Shown here one piece after another: positions 48,508 through 58,209 of a DNA stretch of 64,000 bases. Made by a program: the position numbers and the translations under genes. A model generated the notes under the pieces. The model saw nothing but the letters and a program-made list of their open reading frames with translations, was not told the origin of the DNA and ran no database searches. The stretch's first letter is position 1. Each line of letters starts with the position of its first letter. Source of the stretch: Actinomycetes bacterium (lineage in GTDB: Bacteria; Actinomycetota; Aquicultoria; Aquicultorales; Aquicultoraceae); contig JAJYQA010000027.1 in NCBI GenBank assembly GCA_021794835.1, forward strand, positions 1-64,000, read 5' to 3'.

Positions 48508-48957
48508 ATGGGAAAGGTACTTGTAATCAACGGTCCCAACCTTAATCTGCTGGGAAAACGAGAAATCGGTATTTACGGTACGCTAACGCTGGATGAGATA
48601 AACAAGATGGTCAGCGATGAGGCAGAACGCCTTGGGTTGCAAATTGAGTTTTTCCAGTCAAACCACGAGGGGGAGATAATCGAGCGTGTTCACTCGGCGG
48701 TCGGCGAGCTTGATTGCTTAATAATAAATCCAGGTGCGTACACTCACTACAGCATCGCGATAAGGGATGCGGTTGCCGCCGTTAAAATACCAACCATTGA
48801 AGTCCATCTCTCGAACATACACTCACGTGAGGAATTCAGGCATAGATCGGTTATTGCACCGGTCTGCGTGGGTCAAATTGCCGGGTTTGGCCCGACGAGC
48901 TACGTTCTTGCAGTAAGAGCCGCAGGTGAGATTATTAAGAGTAAGGTTCAGGAATAA
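48508..48957 (+). CDS. aroQ: Type II 3-dehydroquinate dehydratase
   Basis: A 149-residue dodecameric dehydratase. NGPNLNLLGKREIGIYG carries the catalytic flexible loop (Tyr and Arg), INPGAYTHYSIA and EVHLSNIHSREEFRHRS complete the active site, and GFGPTSYVLAV closes the fold. It starts one base after the aroB stop. The cluster lacks aroA, aroF/G and aroD; aroE is 17 kb away. Confidence 0.97.
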   Translation: MGKVLVINGPNLNLLGKREIGIYGTLTLDEINKMVSDEAERLGLQIEFFQSNHEGEIIERVHSAVGELDCLIINPGAYTHYSIAIRDAVAAVKIPTIEVHLSNIHSREEFRHRSVIAPVCVGQIAGFGPTSYVLAVRAAGEIIKSKVQE

Positions 48958-49007
48958 GTAATTAAAAATTGTCTACACGGTATATTAAGTAGTCATTCTT
49001 ATAGGAG

Positions 49008-49029
49008 CGGAGGCCCTATCGGGCCTTCG
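49008..49029 (+). terminator. Hairpin after aroQ
   Basis: A 9-bp stem (one G-U pair), CGGAGGCCC with GGGCCTTCG, around TATC. No T-run follows. It may be a weak terminator or a processing hairpin before the peptidase gene. Confidence 0.4.
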
Positions 49030-49066
49030 GCTTACCAGGATGACATATAAGCGAGGCTATGCTTAA

Positions 49067-50155
49067 ATGCCAAATTATAAAAGCCGTTTGAGTAAGCTGC
49101 GCAAGCGTATGAATGCGGCAGGGATAGATGCGCTGGTGGTTTTTGAGCCGCACAATATATTTTACTTGTGCGGCTCAAATGGTGGATTTACCGGCGCAAA
49201 AATCGGCCTTATGGTAGATGCCAATACCTCGACACTTATAATCGATAAACGGTATCTCGAAGAGGCGAGGCGCACTGCAGTCGCCGATAAAATTCTCGCC
49301 TGGACCGTGCCCTCATATGCTGAGCTGGTTGAGATTGCAAAAAAACTTAAGGCTAAAAAGATCGGCTTTGAGCCGGCTTATGTAACCGTAAAGCAGTATG
49401 AGAGGCTGGCAAAGGACTTCGAGGGGGTACAACTGGTCGGCGTGACCGGTCTGGTTGAGCCGGTTAGGGAAACCAAAGATGCGGGCGAGCTTCGAAAAAT
49501 CGCCAAGGCTGCCGAGATAGGAGATCTCGCATTTGCCCATATACTTGAATTCATGAAACCAGGTGTGGCCGAACTCGACGTCGCCATCGAACTCGATTTC
49601 TTTATGCGAAAACACGGGTCGGAAAAGCCAAGCTTTGAGACTATTGTTGCTTCGGGAACCAATTCGGCCGTGCCGCACGCAACTCCGTCTAACAAAAAAA
49701 TTGAGGCCGGTGATTTTGTGACACTTGATTTCGGGGCGGTAGTTGATGGCTACCACTCAGATGTGACCCGAACCATTGTGGTGGGCAAGGCAAGGCAAAA
49801 ACAAAAAAAAATTTACGGGATAGTTAAAGAGGCACAAGCAACCGCATTAAATGCGGTTGTAAGCGGTGCTATTTGCCAAGACCTTGATGAAATCGCTAGA
49901 GATATCATATCGGACGCCGGTTACGGTGAAGCTTTTGTCCATAACCTTGGGCATGGCGTTGGATTGGAAGTCCACGAGGCACCGGCCCTAGGTAAGGGCA
50001 GTGAGACAAAGCTAAAGCCCAATATGGTAGTAACGATAGAGCCCGGCATTTACTTGAACGGTTTTGGCGGCGTCAGAATAGAAGACCTCGTTGTAGTAAC
50101 AAAATCCGGTTACAAGCTATTAACCCACTCGACGAAAGACCTGCTTGAATTGTAA
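49067..50155 (+). CDS. M24-family Xaa-Pro aminopeptidase/dipeptidase
   Basis: A 362-residue protein with a creatinase-like N-terminal domain (1-125) and a pita-bread catalytic domain. The dinuclear metal ligands are recognisable: Asp in DFGAVVDGYHSDVTRT (two), His in NLGHGVGLEVHE, Glu in TIEPGIYL and Glu in VRIEDLV. It removes residues next to proline. In many Gram-positives this pepQ/ypdF-like gene precedes efp, as here. Confidence 0.92.
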   Translation: MPNYKSRLSKLRKRMNAAGIDALVVFEPHNIFYLCGSNGGFTGAKIGLMVDANTSTLIIDKRYLEEARRTAVADKILAWTVPSYAELVEIAKKLKAKKIGFEPAYVTVKQYERLAKDFEGVQLVGVTGLVEPVRETKDAGELRKIAKAAEIGDLAFAHILEFMKPGVAELDVAIELDFFMRKHGSEKPSFETIVASGTNSAVPHATPSNKKIEAGDFVTLDFGAVVDGYHSDVTRTIVVGKARQKQKKIYGIVKEAQATALNAVVSGAICQDLDEIARDIISDAGYGEAFVHNLGHGVGLEVHEAPALGKGSETKLKPNMVVTIEPGIYLNGFGGVRIEDLVVVTKSGYKLLTHSTKDLLEL

Positions 50156-50160
50156 AATAT

Positions 50161-50235
50161 ATCAGGGGTCAGAAGCCAGGAGTCAGAATCCAGAAGAAGA
50201 TCCATTTCTGAAGGATACCATGAATTATGAACTAC
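50161..50235. repeat. Degenerate word repeats before efp
   Basis: 50163-50198 contains CAGAAGCCAGGAGTCAGAA-like words. 50217-50235 contains ACCATGAATTATGAACTA-like words. Both word families recur in other gaps of this window and never within genes. Confidence 0.5.
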
Positions 50236-50258
50236 AAAGCTAGTTTGGAGGTGAGTAA

Positions 50259-50816
50259 ATGATTTCAACTGCTCAATTTAAAAACGGTATAACCATTGAA
50301 ATAGACGGGATCATTTACCAGATCGTTGAATTTCAGCATGTCAAGCCCGGTAAAGGTGGTGCCTTTGTTCGCACAAAGCTAAAAAACTACAGGACCGGCG
50401 CGGTTATAGATAAGACCTTTAGGGCTGGCGAGAGCGTTGAGCAGGCAAAAGTAAATAGAAGGCCTATGCAGTACCTTTATAGTGACGGAAGCGATTATGT
50501 CTTCATGGATACCGAAACGTATGACCAGATAAGTATTCCGGAATCCGCTCTTACCGAGGAGAAAAAATATCTGAAAGAAAACATGGATGTACTGGTAGCG
50601 ATACATGAAGGCCAGGCTCTCGGCATCGAGCTACCGACGGCGGTTGAGCTTGAGGTAACCCACACCGAGCCCGGAGTAAAGGGCAATACCGCTAGCGGTG
50701 CCACTAAGCCGGCCACTCTTGAGACAGGTGTAATAGTGCAAGTTCCCCTGTTTGTAAATGTCGGAGACATCGTCAAGGTCGACACCAGAACGGGTGAGTA
50801 CATAACAAGGGTCTAA
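50259..50816 (+). CDS. efp: Translation elongation factor P
   Basis: A 185-residue, three-domain tRNA-mimic that relieves ribosome stalling at polyproline. The KOW-like domain I carries the modification loop at [10 protein letters not shown] with Lys32 region residues, and GRPMQYLY-like and [20 protein letters not shown] segments mark domains II and III. ATG with GGAGGTGAG eight bases upstream. No epmA/B-type modification gene is adjacent. Confidence 0.97.
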   Translation: MISTAQFKNGITIEIDGIIYQIVEFQHVKPGKGGAFVRTKLKNYRTGAVIDKTFRAGESVEQAKVNRRPMQYLYSDGSDYVFMDTETYDQISIPESALTEEKKYLKENMDVLVAIHEGQALGIELPTAVELEVTHTEPGVKGNTASGATKPATLETGVIVQVPLFVNVGDIVKVDTRTGEYITRV

Positions 50817-50879
50817 TCAGAGACCAGAAACAAGAAATCAGGAACAAGGCTATCTGGGTCTAGAGAGGAATCATAGTTC

Positions 50880-50943
50880 TTCACTAGCAGGCGAAAATAA
50901 AGTATAATATTGGCAGTTACCCCGTCCGTAAAGGGCGGGGTAA
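50880..50943 (+). promoter_or_regulatory. Promoter plus stem-loop at the start of the carboxylase transcript (copy G)
   Basis: A -35-like TTCACT (50880-50885), 17-bp spacer and TATAAT (50903-50908). Immediately after comes a member of the AGTT(G/A)CCC stem-loop family, GGCAGTTACCCCG with CGGGGTAA (50912-50943), which would lie at the very 5' end of the mRNA, 24 bases before the start codon. Confidence 0.55.
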
Positions 50944-50966
50944 TAAAATATGAAATAGGTGCATGA

Positions 50967-52802
50967 ATGAAATCTAAGCAAATCAAAATTACCGACACGA
51001 CGCTTCGCGACGCACACCAATCTCTGTGGGCAACCCGGATGCGCACAGATGATATGTTGAAAATTCTAGATAAAATCGATCGCGTTGGATACTGGTCGCT
51101 TGAGGTTTGGGGTGGCGCGACTTTTGATGCAGCACTTCGCTTTCTTGACGAGAATCCATGGGACAGACTTCGCGTTATAAAGAAGCATGCACCAAGAACT
51201 CCACTTCAGATGCTTCTGCGTGGCCAGAACCTTGTCGGGTATCATCAATATCCCGACGATATCGTAAAAAGGTTCATCAACGAATCCGTTAAAAATGGAA
51301 TGGATATATTTAGAATATTTGACGCGCTAAATGACACACGTAACCTGAAAGTTGCCATCGAAGCGGTAAAAGAAGCAGGGGCTCATGCACAGGGCGCGGT
51401 CTGCTATACCATAAGTCCGGTCCACACACTAGAGCATTATGTGGAAACTGCCTTAGAACTTGTAGAAATGGGGGTCGACTCCATATGTATCAAGGATATG
51501 GCGGCTCTTCTAACTCCGTATAGAGCCTACAAGCTGGTTGAGAGATTTCGCAAGGAGATAGACCTGCCCATTGATCTACATAGCCACTATATCGGCGGTA
51601 TGGCGCCAATGAACTACTTAAAAGCAATTGAAGCGGGCGTGGATATTATAGATACGGCTACAGTACCGCTGGCGTTTGGTAATTCGCAGCCGGCGATTGA
51701 GATGATTGCTGCCGCGCTTAAAGACACACCGTATGATACCGGTTTTGACCTGGAAGCGTTATTTGATATAGCAAAGTACTGGGAAGATATCCGTTCCAAA
51801 AGAGGCTTCCAGAGAGGGATAACGTCGCTCACGCATATGCAGGTGTTCTCGCATCAGGTTCCCGGCGGTATGCTCTCTAATCTCTACAGCCAGTTAGAGC
51901 AGCAAAAGGCACTTGACCGCATGCAGGAAGTCCTGGAGGAAATTCCGCGAGTAAGGGCGGAAGTTGGTTATCCGCCGTTGGTAACTCCAATGAGCCAGAT
52001 TGTTGGGACACAAGCCGTGTTAAACGTGCTAACCGGCAAACGTTGGGCAATAATCCCTGACGAAATGAAACGGTATGTAAAAGGACTTTATGGTCGGGCG
52101 CCAGGGCCAATAGATAAAGACATTCAAACTAAGATTCTTGGCGATGAAAAGCCGATTACCTGCAGGCCCGCAGATTTAATAACCGAGAAGTTTGAAGATT
52201 ACGTAAAGGTCGTCGGAGACTTAGCGAAGAATGAAGAAGACGTGCTGACCTACGCGCTTTTTCCGAACGAGGCACGCCGGTATCTTGAGGCGCACCTTGA
52301 GGGTGCAGAAAAAGCAGTCTTTATGATGAGTGAAGAGGTCAGGGCTGTCAAGGAGGACGGATATATGGATGTAAACCAGGTTCGTGAGCTGGTAAAATTA
52401 CTTGAGGAGAGCGATGTCTCAGAGGTAACCGTTGAAGAGAACGGGGTTAAGATTTCGGTTAGGAAAGGGTCTCCTCTTGCGGCTGAATCTCCGGCGGCAG
52501 CTTCTCTAGGCAGTATGGTGGCCCCGAGCGAGGCCAATGGCGAGCGAAGCTATCCGGCACACTGGAGAAAGATAACCGCCCCAATGGTTGGAACCTTCTA
52601 TCGAGCCCCGTCACCGGACCTCGATCCATTTGTCAATGAAGGTGACGAAGTTGTTGAGGGACAGACCGTCTGTGTTGTTGAAGCTATGAAATTGATGAAC
52701 GAGATAGCAGCAGAAGAAAAAGGGGTAATTAGAGGAATCCTCGTTGATAACGGCCATCCGGTTGAATATGGACAATTGCTGTTCCTTTATGAACCAATTT
52801 AG
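50967..52802 (+). CDS. Pyruvate/oxaloacetate-type carboxyltransferase fused to a biotin carrier domain
   Basis: A 611-residue fusion. Residues 1-285 form the TIM-barrel carboxyltransferase ([16 protein letters not shown]; metal ligands in DLHSHYIGG), and 290-470 the PYC/OADA conserved domain. Next is an AccB-like linker ([28 protein letters not shown]) and a biotinyl domain with Lys575 in EAMKLMNE. The next gene is biotin carboxylase. The pair therefore looks like a two-subunit pyruvate carboxylase; a Na+-pump oxaloacetate decarboxylase is less likely without beta/gamma subunits. The linker is of acetyl-CoA carboxylase type, so the carrier might also serve fatty acid synthesis. Confidence 0.9.
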   Translation: MKSKQIKITDTTLRDAHQSLWATRMRTDDMLKILDKIDRVGYWSLEVWGGATFDAALRFLDENPWDRLRVIKKHAPRTPLQMLLRGQNLVGYHQYPDDIVKRFINESVKNGMDIFRIFDALNDTRNLKVAIEAVKEAGAHAQGAVCYTISPVHTLEHYVETALELVEMGVDSICIKDMAALLTPYRAYKLVERFRKEIDLPIDLHSHYIGGMAPMNYLKAIEAGVDIIDTATVPLAFGNSQPAIEMIAAALKDTPYDTGFDLEALFDIAKYWEDIRSKRGFQRGITSLTHMQVFSHQVPGGMLSNLYSQLEQQKALDRMQEVLEEIPRVRAEVGYPPLVTPMSQIVGTQAVLNVLTGKRWAIIPDEMKRYVKGLYGRAPGPIDKDIQTKILGDEKPITCRPADLITEKFEDYVKVVGDLAKNEEDVLTYALFPNEARRYLEAHLEGAEKAVFMMSEEVRAVKEDGYMDVNQVRELVKLLEESDVSEVTVEENGVKISVRKGSPLAAESPAAASLGSMVAPSEANGERSYPAHWRKITAPMVGTFYRAPSPDLDPFVNEGDEVVEGQTVCVVEAMKLMNEIAAEEKGVIRGILVDNGHPVEYGQLLFLYEPI

Positions 52803-52890
52803 AAATAAGAAATCAGAGATCAGAAAACAGGTAATTATCTAGGACGTAGTGTTTATATCTTGCTTCTTGTTTCTGGTCTCTGGATGGGGC
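52803..52890. repeat. Opposed word repeats between the carboxyltransferase and accC
   Basis: GAAATAAGAAATCAGAGATC at 52802-52821 is followed about 40 bases later by its inverted relative CTTGCTTCTTGTTTCTGGTC (52860-52879), then a TGGGGCAACTA half-site of the stem-loop family. The arms could pair imperfectly in RNA. Confidence 0.45.
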
Positions 52891-52925
52891 AACTATAATT
52901 TTACTAAAGATTAGTGGAGCACAGT

Positions 52926-54272
52926 TTGTTCAGGAAAGTTTTAATAGCTAATAGAGGTGAAATAGCCGTACGGATTATTAGGGCATGTAAAGAGCTCGGT
53001 ATTCCTACAGTTGCTATTTATTCAGAAGCAGATGCAGAATCGCTACATACGAAACTGGCCGATGAGGCGGTTTGCGTTGGCCCTGCCCAAAGTCACCGTA
53101 GCTACCTAAATATCCCAAATATTATAAGCGCTGCTGAAGTAACCGGCGCAGATGCTATTCACCCCGGGTACGGATTCTTAGCCGAGAATTCCCAGTTTGC
53201 TGATATTTGCAATTCTTGTCATATAACTTTTATTGGTCCTCCGCCTAAGGCAATAGAAGCGATGGGCCACAAATCTGAGGCGAGGAGCCGGATGATGCTG
53301 GCAGGCGTGCCGATAACGCCAGGCACTAATGGATCTGTTAAAAGCGATGCCGATGCGGTAGAGGCTGCCGTGAAAATTGGCTATCCCGTTATAATCAAGG
53401 CGTCTGCAGGCGGCGGCGGAAAGGGTATGAGAATTGCCCAGAGTGAAAAAGAGCTTTTAAAACTTTTGCAGATGGCCCAGGCCGAGGCTAAAGCAAGTTT
53501 TGGCAACGATGATGTCTATATGGAAAAATATGTCGAGGAGCCGCGCCATGTCGAGATTCAGATACTTGCCGATTCATATGGCAATGTCATTCACTTGGGA
53601 GAGCGCGACTGCTCAATCCAGCGCAGGCACCAGAAGTTAATCGAGGAATCTCCTTCGCCGTCGATTAGCGATCAGGTAAGGAAAGAAATGGGAGAAGTCG
53701 CGGTAAAAGCGGCGAAGGCGGTCGGCTACGTCAGTGTAGGCACCATCGAGTTTCTTGTCGAGCCCAACGGTCGCTACTACTTTATGGAGATGAATACTAG
53801 GGTTCAGGTTGAACACCCGGTTACTGAAATGGTTACCGGTATTGATATTGTTAAAGAGCAGATAAAGATCTCGGCGGGCGAAAAGCTTGGGCTTAGGCAA
53901 GAAGACATTAACCAAAAAGGGCATGCGATTGAGTTTAGGATAAACGCCGAAGATCCGGATAAAAACTTTATGCCGGCTGGCGGTAAGGTGGCGCTCTTTA
54001 ATCCTCCTGGCGGGCCAGGCGTTAGGGTGGATAGCCACTTATACACGGGCTATGAAGTCCCGAATTACTACGACTCGCTTCTTGCGAAATTGATCGTGTG
54101 GGGAAAGGATAGAAATGAGGCAATCGACCGGGGCCACCGAGCGCTCGAGGAATTCGTGATCATGGGCCTTGCGACGACCATCCCGTTTCACTTAAAGGTA
54201 TTGGAGAACGCGTTCTTTAGAAAAGGAGAGGTGCATACGAACTTTATTTCCAGGTGGGTGTTGAATGAGTAG
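52926..54272 (+). CDS. accC: Biotin carboxylase
   Basis: A 448-residue ATP-grasp enzyme that carboxylates the biotin on the upstream fusion. N-terminal [25 protein letters not shown] loop [30 protein letters not shown]-type active site and [15 protein letters not shown] are all present. The TTG start at 52926 has GGAG six bases upstream. Together with the fusion protein it makes a pyruvate-carboxylase-like complex, and may also supply acetyl-CoA carboxylase. Confidence 0.95.
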   Translation: MFRKVLIANRGEIAVRIIRACKELGIPTVAIYSEADAESLHTKLADEAVCVGPAQSHRSYLNIPNIISAAEVTGADAIHPGYGFLAENSQFADICNSCHITFIGPPPKAIEAMGHKSEARSRMMLAGVPITPGTNGSVKSDADAVEAAVKIGYPVIIKASAGGGGKGMRIAQSEKELLKLLQMAQAEAKASFGNDDVYMEKYVEEPRHVEIQILADSYGNVIHLGERDCSIQRRHQKLIEESPSPSISDQVRKEMGEVAVKAAKAVGYVSVGTIEFLVEPNGRYYFMEMNTRVQVEHPVTEMVTGIDIVKEQIKISAGEKLGLRQEDINQKGHAIEFRINAEDPDKNFMPAGGKVALFNPPGGPGVRVDSHLYTGYEVPNYYDSLLAKLIVWGKDRNEAIDRGHRALEEFVIMGLATTIPFHLKVLENAFFRKGEVHTNFISRWVLNE

Positions 54273-54304
54273 GAGTCAGTAACCAGAATCCAGGAGCCAG
54301 GGGG
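54268..54304. repeat. Word repeat after accC
   Basis: GAGTCAGTAACCAGAATCC followed by AGGAGCCAGG, a member of the (CAGAA/CCAGGAG) word family also found at 23265, 50163, 50816 and 52803. Confidence 0.45.
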
Positions 54305-54345
54305 GCTTTGTGCGGCTCTGAATTCTAAAGTAAGGTATTAAGAGC

Positions 54346-54786
54346 ATGATGTCAGAAAGAAGAAAAGCACGTAAGGACGCGCTGGAAATTTTGTACGAAA
54401 AAGAAATAACCGGCCAACCGCTTGACGTGATTATAAAGAATCGAAAAGTAGCCCGGGCTGAAGAAGCAAGTGAATTTACTGTAGAACTGGTCGAAGGTGT
54501 CGAAAAACATCTCAAGCAGATTGATAGCATTATAAGAGCTCACACGGATAACTGGGCGCTTGAGCGAATGCCAATTGTGGACAGAAACCTAATCCGGATT
54601 GGTCTATATGAATTGCTCTATGAAGAGGATATACCTTATAGTGTTTCTATAAATGAGGCCGTGGAGTTAGCGAAAATCTACGGCATGGAAGAATCTAGCA
54701 AGTTTGTTAATGGTGTTTTGGGAAGAATCGCTACCGAATTAAAAGAGGAAAAGGAAACCGGAAAAGGAAAAAGAGGAGAAGTCTAG
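54346..54786 (+). CDS. nusB: Transcription antitermination factor NusB
   Basis: A 146-residue all-helical RNA-binding protein. It has [14 protein letters not shown] at the N-terminus and the C-terminal signature [18 protein letters not shown]...[27 protein letters not shown]. It works with S10 (NusE) at boxA of rRNA leaders. The order accC-nusB-xseB-ispA-dxs is common in Gram-positive bacteria. The start could be 54346 or the adjacent ATG 54349. Confidence 0.95.
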   Translation: MMSERRKARKDALEILYEKEITGQPLDVIIKNRKVARAEEASEFTVELVEGVEKHLKQIDSIIRAHTDNWALERMPIVDRNLIRIGLYELLYEEDIPYSVSINEAVELAKIYGMEESSKFVNGVLGRIATELKEEKETGKGKRGEV

Positions 54787-54841
54787 GAGTGGCGAATTGC
54801 GAATGTCGAACTATAAAATTAAGCAAAAGTTGGTGGGATGA

Positions 54842-55081
54842 TTGGAAAATCTAACCTATAATGAAGCATTAGACAGGCTGGAAGAAATTGCCGATCTAGT
54901 TAGAAAAAGAGAGGTTAGCCTCGAAGACTCATTAGATCTACTAGAAGAGAGCATTCGGCTCGCAACTATTTGCAACCAAGAACTAGATTACACCGCCTGG
55001 TTGCCGCAGACCGACGAAGAAATTTCGGGAGAGGATACAGTTGCCAAGCAAATACCCGGAGAATACAAGGCTCCTTATTGA
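54842..55081 (+). CDS. xseB: Exodeoxyribonuclease VII small subunit
   Basis: A 79-residue protein with the XseB helical hairpin (LTYNEALDRLEEIADLVRK and VSLEDSLDLLEESIRLA). The large subunit gene xseA usually stands directly before it, but here nusB is only 55 bases upstream, so xseA must be elsewhere or absent. The TTG start has GGTGGGATGA upstream. Its 3' end overlaps ispA by 41 bases. Confidence 0.85.
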   Translation: MENLTYNEALDRLEEIADLVRKREVSLEDSLDLLEESIRLATICNQELDYTAWLPQTDEEISGEDTVAKQIPGEYKAPY

Positions 55082-55919
55082 AGAGGGCCTTCGAAAATAT
55101 TTTCCCAAAACACGCCGTCCCAAAGAAATCTACGAAGCTATGTCATATAGCTTGTTTTCAGGAGGAAAGCGATTTAGGGCGGTGCTGGTTGTTGAATCGG
55201 CAAGAGTTTTTGGGCGTGACCCGGAGTTTGTTCTGCCGACCGCCTGTGCCGTTGAGTATATCCACACGTATTCACTAATCCATGATGACCTGCCGGCGAT
55301 CGATAACGACTATTTAAGAAGGGGTAAGCCTGCATGCCACACCGTTTATGGTGAGGATGTTGCTATACTTGCCGGCGATGCACTGTATTCCGAGGCATTT
55401 CGTTTGATAAGTGGTGTGCAGGAAGCGGATGACCCCCGGAGGATAATATGGGTAATAAACGAGCTGGCAACGGCCTCCGGCGTAGCCGGTATGGTTGGCG
55501 GTCAGGTTGTGGATATAAAATCCGAAGGGGTAGATGTTGATGCCGAGACTCTCGATTTTATACACGAGAAAAAAACTGGAGAGTTTATAAAAGCATCGGT
55601 TCGCGCTGGCGCAATCCTTGCCGGCGCCACCGAGGCGGAGCTTGACCTTCTAACCGACTACGCAAAGTACCTTGGCTTGGCCTTTCAGATAACTGATGAT
55701 ATTTTGGATGAAATAGGCGATACCGCGGTTTTAGGAAAAACCGTTGGAAGCGATAAAAGACAAGAAAAAGCGACATACCCCAAGGTTCATGGGCTAGAAG
55801 CAGCAAAAGAGATGGCGAAATTAACAACTGGTAACGCTAGAGACATGCTAAAAGGGCTAAATGGAGACGGAAGCGTTCTTGCCGGCCTGGCCGACTTTGT
55901 TTATGAGCGGAACTACTAG
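55041..55919 (+). CDS. ispA: Short-chain polyprenyl (geranyl/farnesyl) diphosphate synthase
   Basis: A 292-residue trans-isoprenyl diphosphate synthase. The first aspartate-rich motif is DDLPAID (Asp82, 83, 88) and the second DDILD; GGKRFRAVL and the KTGEFIKAS segment are also seen. The two extra residues inside the first motif are of FPP synthase type. The TTG start at 55041 lies inside xseB with GGGAG upstream. It feeds undecaprenyl and quinone synthesis together with dxs downstream. Confidence 0.9.
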   Translation: MPSKYPENTRLLIEEGLRKYFPKTRRPKEIYEAMSYSLFSGGKRFRAVLVVESARVFGRDPEFVLPTACAVEYIHTYSLIHDDLPAIDNDYLRRGKPACHTVYGEDVAILAGDALYSEAFRLISGVQEADDPRRIIWVINELATASGVAGMVGGQVVDIKSEGVDVDAETLDFIHEKKTGEFIKASVRAGAILAGATEAELDLLTDYAKYLGLAFQITDDILDEIGDTAVLGKTVGSDKRQEKATYPKVHGLEAAKEMAKLTTGNARDMLKGLNGDGSVLAGLADFVYERNY

Positions 55920-56250
55920 GGATTGTCGAATTACGAATTTTTAAATGTCGAATTAAGAACTGGTGAACAGGAATTGTCATTGCGGTGAGACAAGGCCCAA
56001 GGGGCTGCAGTCCCGAGAGAAACGAGGGAACTGAGTGAAACGAGTGACGTGGCAATCTAGATAATACAATCAAAAGTTACTTACTCTTATTACTTGCTTT
56101 CAATCTTTCCTTTTCACCATTTCACCATTTAGCCTGTGAGCTATGAGCTAATATAGGTGATCAACCAGTATAGTTCCGTGCAAGACAAGATAGAGGTATA
56201 ATATTAAAAATATAATTAATGGCGGGAGTTAAGGGTAAAAGAAGGGTGAT
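55920..56250. repeat. Repeat-filled gap between ispA and dxs
   Basis: A 331-bp gap with no gene. 55924-55959 holds GTCGAATTACGAATTTTTAA-type words. 55974-56058 is an element starting TTGTCATTGCGGTGAGAC and ending GACGTGGCAATCT, a layout seen widely in bacterial genomes as a dispersed repeat. 56089-56145 is a pyrimidine-rich stretch. A TATAAT at 56197-56202 is a likely -10 for dxs, whose AAGGGTGAT site precedes the ATG. Confidence 0.6.
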
Positions 56251-58200
56251 ATGGACTACAAAATACTGAACACGATCAAGACGCCAAAAGACCTAGAACA
56301 TTTATCACACGCCGAGCTGGCCCAATTGGCAACCGAGATACGGTCACGTTTGATCGAAATTGTTTCCGAAACGGGAGGGCATTTAGCACCAAGTCTTGGC
56401 GTGGTCGAGCTCACCATCGCTCTTCACCGCTCTCTTAACAGCCCGAAGGATAAAATTATCTGGGACGTCGGCCATCAGAGCTACGTCCATAAGATTTTAA
56501 CCGGAAGAAATGAGACATTCTCGACCCTTCGCCAGTATGGCGGGCTTGCGGGTTTCCCAAAGAAGGGCGAGAGCGAGCATGATTTCTTGGACAGTGGCCA
56601 TGCCAGTAACTCGATAAGCTTTGCCCTGGGTATGGCCGAGGCCCGTGATAAAAAAGGCGGGAAAGAGCACATAATTGTTGTAATAGGAGACGGCTCGCTT
56701 ACCGGAGGTATGGCCTATGAGGCACTAAACCAGGCCGGCCATCTTGAGACTCGCCTGGTCGTTGTTTTAAACGACAACGAGATGTCTATCTCGCCAAACG
56801 TCGGGGCGATGTCAAGTTACCTCGCTCAAGTAAGACTTGACCCCACGCACACCAGGCTTCGCAAGGAAATCGAGCAGAGGATAAAGAAACTTCCCGCTAT
56901 CGGCGGGCTTGTTTACGACATCGGAATGCATATAAAAGAAAGCGTAAAGGCTCTTCTTGTCCCGGGTATGCTCTTTGAGGAACTTGGATTTACCTATATC
57001 GGCCCGCTAGACGGCCACGACATAGGAGAGCTTGAGCGCAATCTTGTGCTTGCTAAACAGGTCGAGGGTCCGGTATTGATACATGCGATAACCAAAAAGG
57101 GCCTCGGATATGCCCCGGCAGTTGAGAAGCCGGAGAAGTGGCACGGTATTGCGCCGTTTGTAAAAAGAACGGGTGAGCCACGCTCAACAAGCGATGTTCC
57201 AACGTTTACTCAAGTTTTTGGAGATACCCTGGTCAATCTGGGCAATAAGAATGACAAGATTGTAGGTATAACGGCAGCGATGACAAGCGGAACCGGACTG
57301 GATAGGTTTGCAAAGGCGCATCCTGACAGGTTCTACGATGTCGGCATTGCCGAGCAGCATGCCGTGACGTTTGCGGCGGGTCTTGCCATGGAAGGTTTCC
57401 AACCAGTTGTGGCAATATACTCGACGTTTTTACAGAGATCCTTGGATCAGATAATTGAGGATGTAAATCTACAGGAGCTTCCGGTGGTTTTTGCGGTAGA
57501 TAGAGCCGGTATAGTTGGCGAAGATGGCCCGACGCATCACGGGGCCTTTGACCTATCCTATTTAAGAAGCATTCCTGGCTTGATTATTATGGCCCCGAAG
57601 GACGAAGATGAGCTTCGCCATATGCTCTTCACTGCTCTTAAGATGAAGAGAGCTGTTGCGATAAGGTATCCCAGAGATAAAGGTTTCGGGGTAGAGATAT
57701 CCAAAGACTACCGCATTATTCCCGAGGGCAAGGGCGAGATACTTGTCGAGGGAAGCGATGTTTGTCTCTTGGCCGTGGGCAGAATGGTTCAGAACTCGGT
57801 TGACGCGGCCACTATGTTACGAGATCGCGGGGTGTCTGCCTCGGTAGTTAATATGAGATTCGTAAAACCGCTTGATACCGAGTTGGTTGCCTGGGCGGCT
57901 GAAAACCACAAGCTGGTTGTAACCGTTGAGGAAAACTCAATAATAGGTGGATTTGGATCGGGTGTTCTGGAAACTATGGCCGAGCTTGGCTTAAGCATAC
58001 CGGTGCATCGCCTGGGCCTTCCCGACAGGTTTATATCCCATGGGTCAATGAAGCGGCTTCTTGCAGAGGTTGGCCTTGATGCCAACGGTATTGCCTATAG
58101 CGTTAACCGCAAGCTTGATGAGATAGGCGGAAAGGCGCACTCCAAAGTGGCCGTTAAAAGGGCTGCCGGGAAGCGTACCTCGGTCTTTAAGAAATTCTAA
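56251..58200 (+). CDS. dxs: 1-Deoxy-D-xylulose-5-phosphate synthase
   Basis: A 649-residue thiamine-diphosphate enzyme that starts the MEP isoprenoid pathway from pyruvate and glyceraldehyde-3-phosphate. The ThDP/Mg motif is GDGSLTGGMAYEALN...LNDNEMSI. The transketolase-like middle domain has GIAEQHAVTFAAGLA with the catalytic Glu, DRAGIVGEDGPTHHG, and a C-terminal domain from about 500. The ~25-residue basic tail (KVAVKRAAGKR) is slightly longer than usual. ATG with AAGG six bases upstream. Confidence 0.97.
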   Translation: MDYKILNTIKTPKDLEHLSHAELAQLATEIRSRLIEIVSETGGHLAPSLGVVELTIALHRSLNSPKDKIIWDVGHQSYVHKILTGRNETFSTLRQYGGLAGFPKKGESEHDFLDSGHASNSISFALGMAEARDKKGGKEHIIVVIGDGSLTGGMAYEALNQAGHLETRLVVVLNDNEMSISPNVGAMSSYLAQVRLDPTHTRLRKEIEQRIKKLPAIGGLVYDIGMHIKESVKALLVPGMLFEELGFTYIGPLDGHDIGELERNLVLAKQVEGPVLIHAITKKGLGYAPAVEKPEKWHGIAPFVKRTGEPRSTSDVPTFTQVFGDTLVNLGNKNDKIVGITAAMTSGTGLDRFAKAHPDRFYDVGIAEQHAVTFAAGLAMEGFQPVVAIYSTFLQRSLDQIIEDVNLQELPVVFAVDRAGIVGEDGPTHHGAFDLSYLRSIPGLIIMAPKDEDELRHMLFTALKMKRAVAIRYPRDKGFGVEISKDYRIIPEGKGEILVEGSDVCLLAVGRMVQNSVDAATMLRDRGVSASVVNMRFVKPLDTELVAWAAENHKLVVTVEENSIIGGFGSGVLETMAELGLSIPVHRLGLPDRFISHGSMKRLLAEVGLDANGIAYSVNRKLDEIGGKAHSKVAVKRAAGKRTSVFKKF

Positions 58201-58209
58201 GTTGGCGCT

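Noticed and set aside
50967-52802. Na+-pumping oxaloacetate decarboxylase alpha subunit
   Set aside because: No beta or gamma membrane subunits are nearby and biotin carboxylase follows directly, so a carboxylase is more likely.
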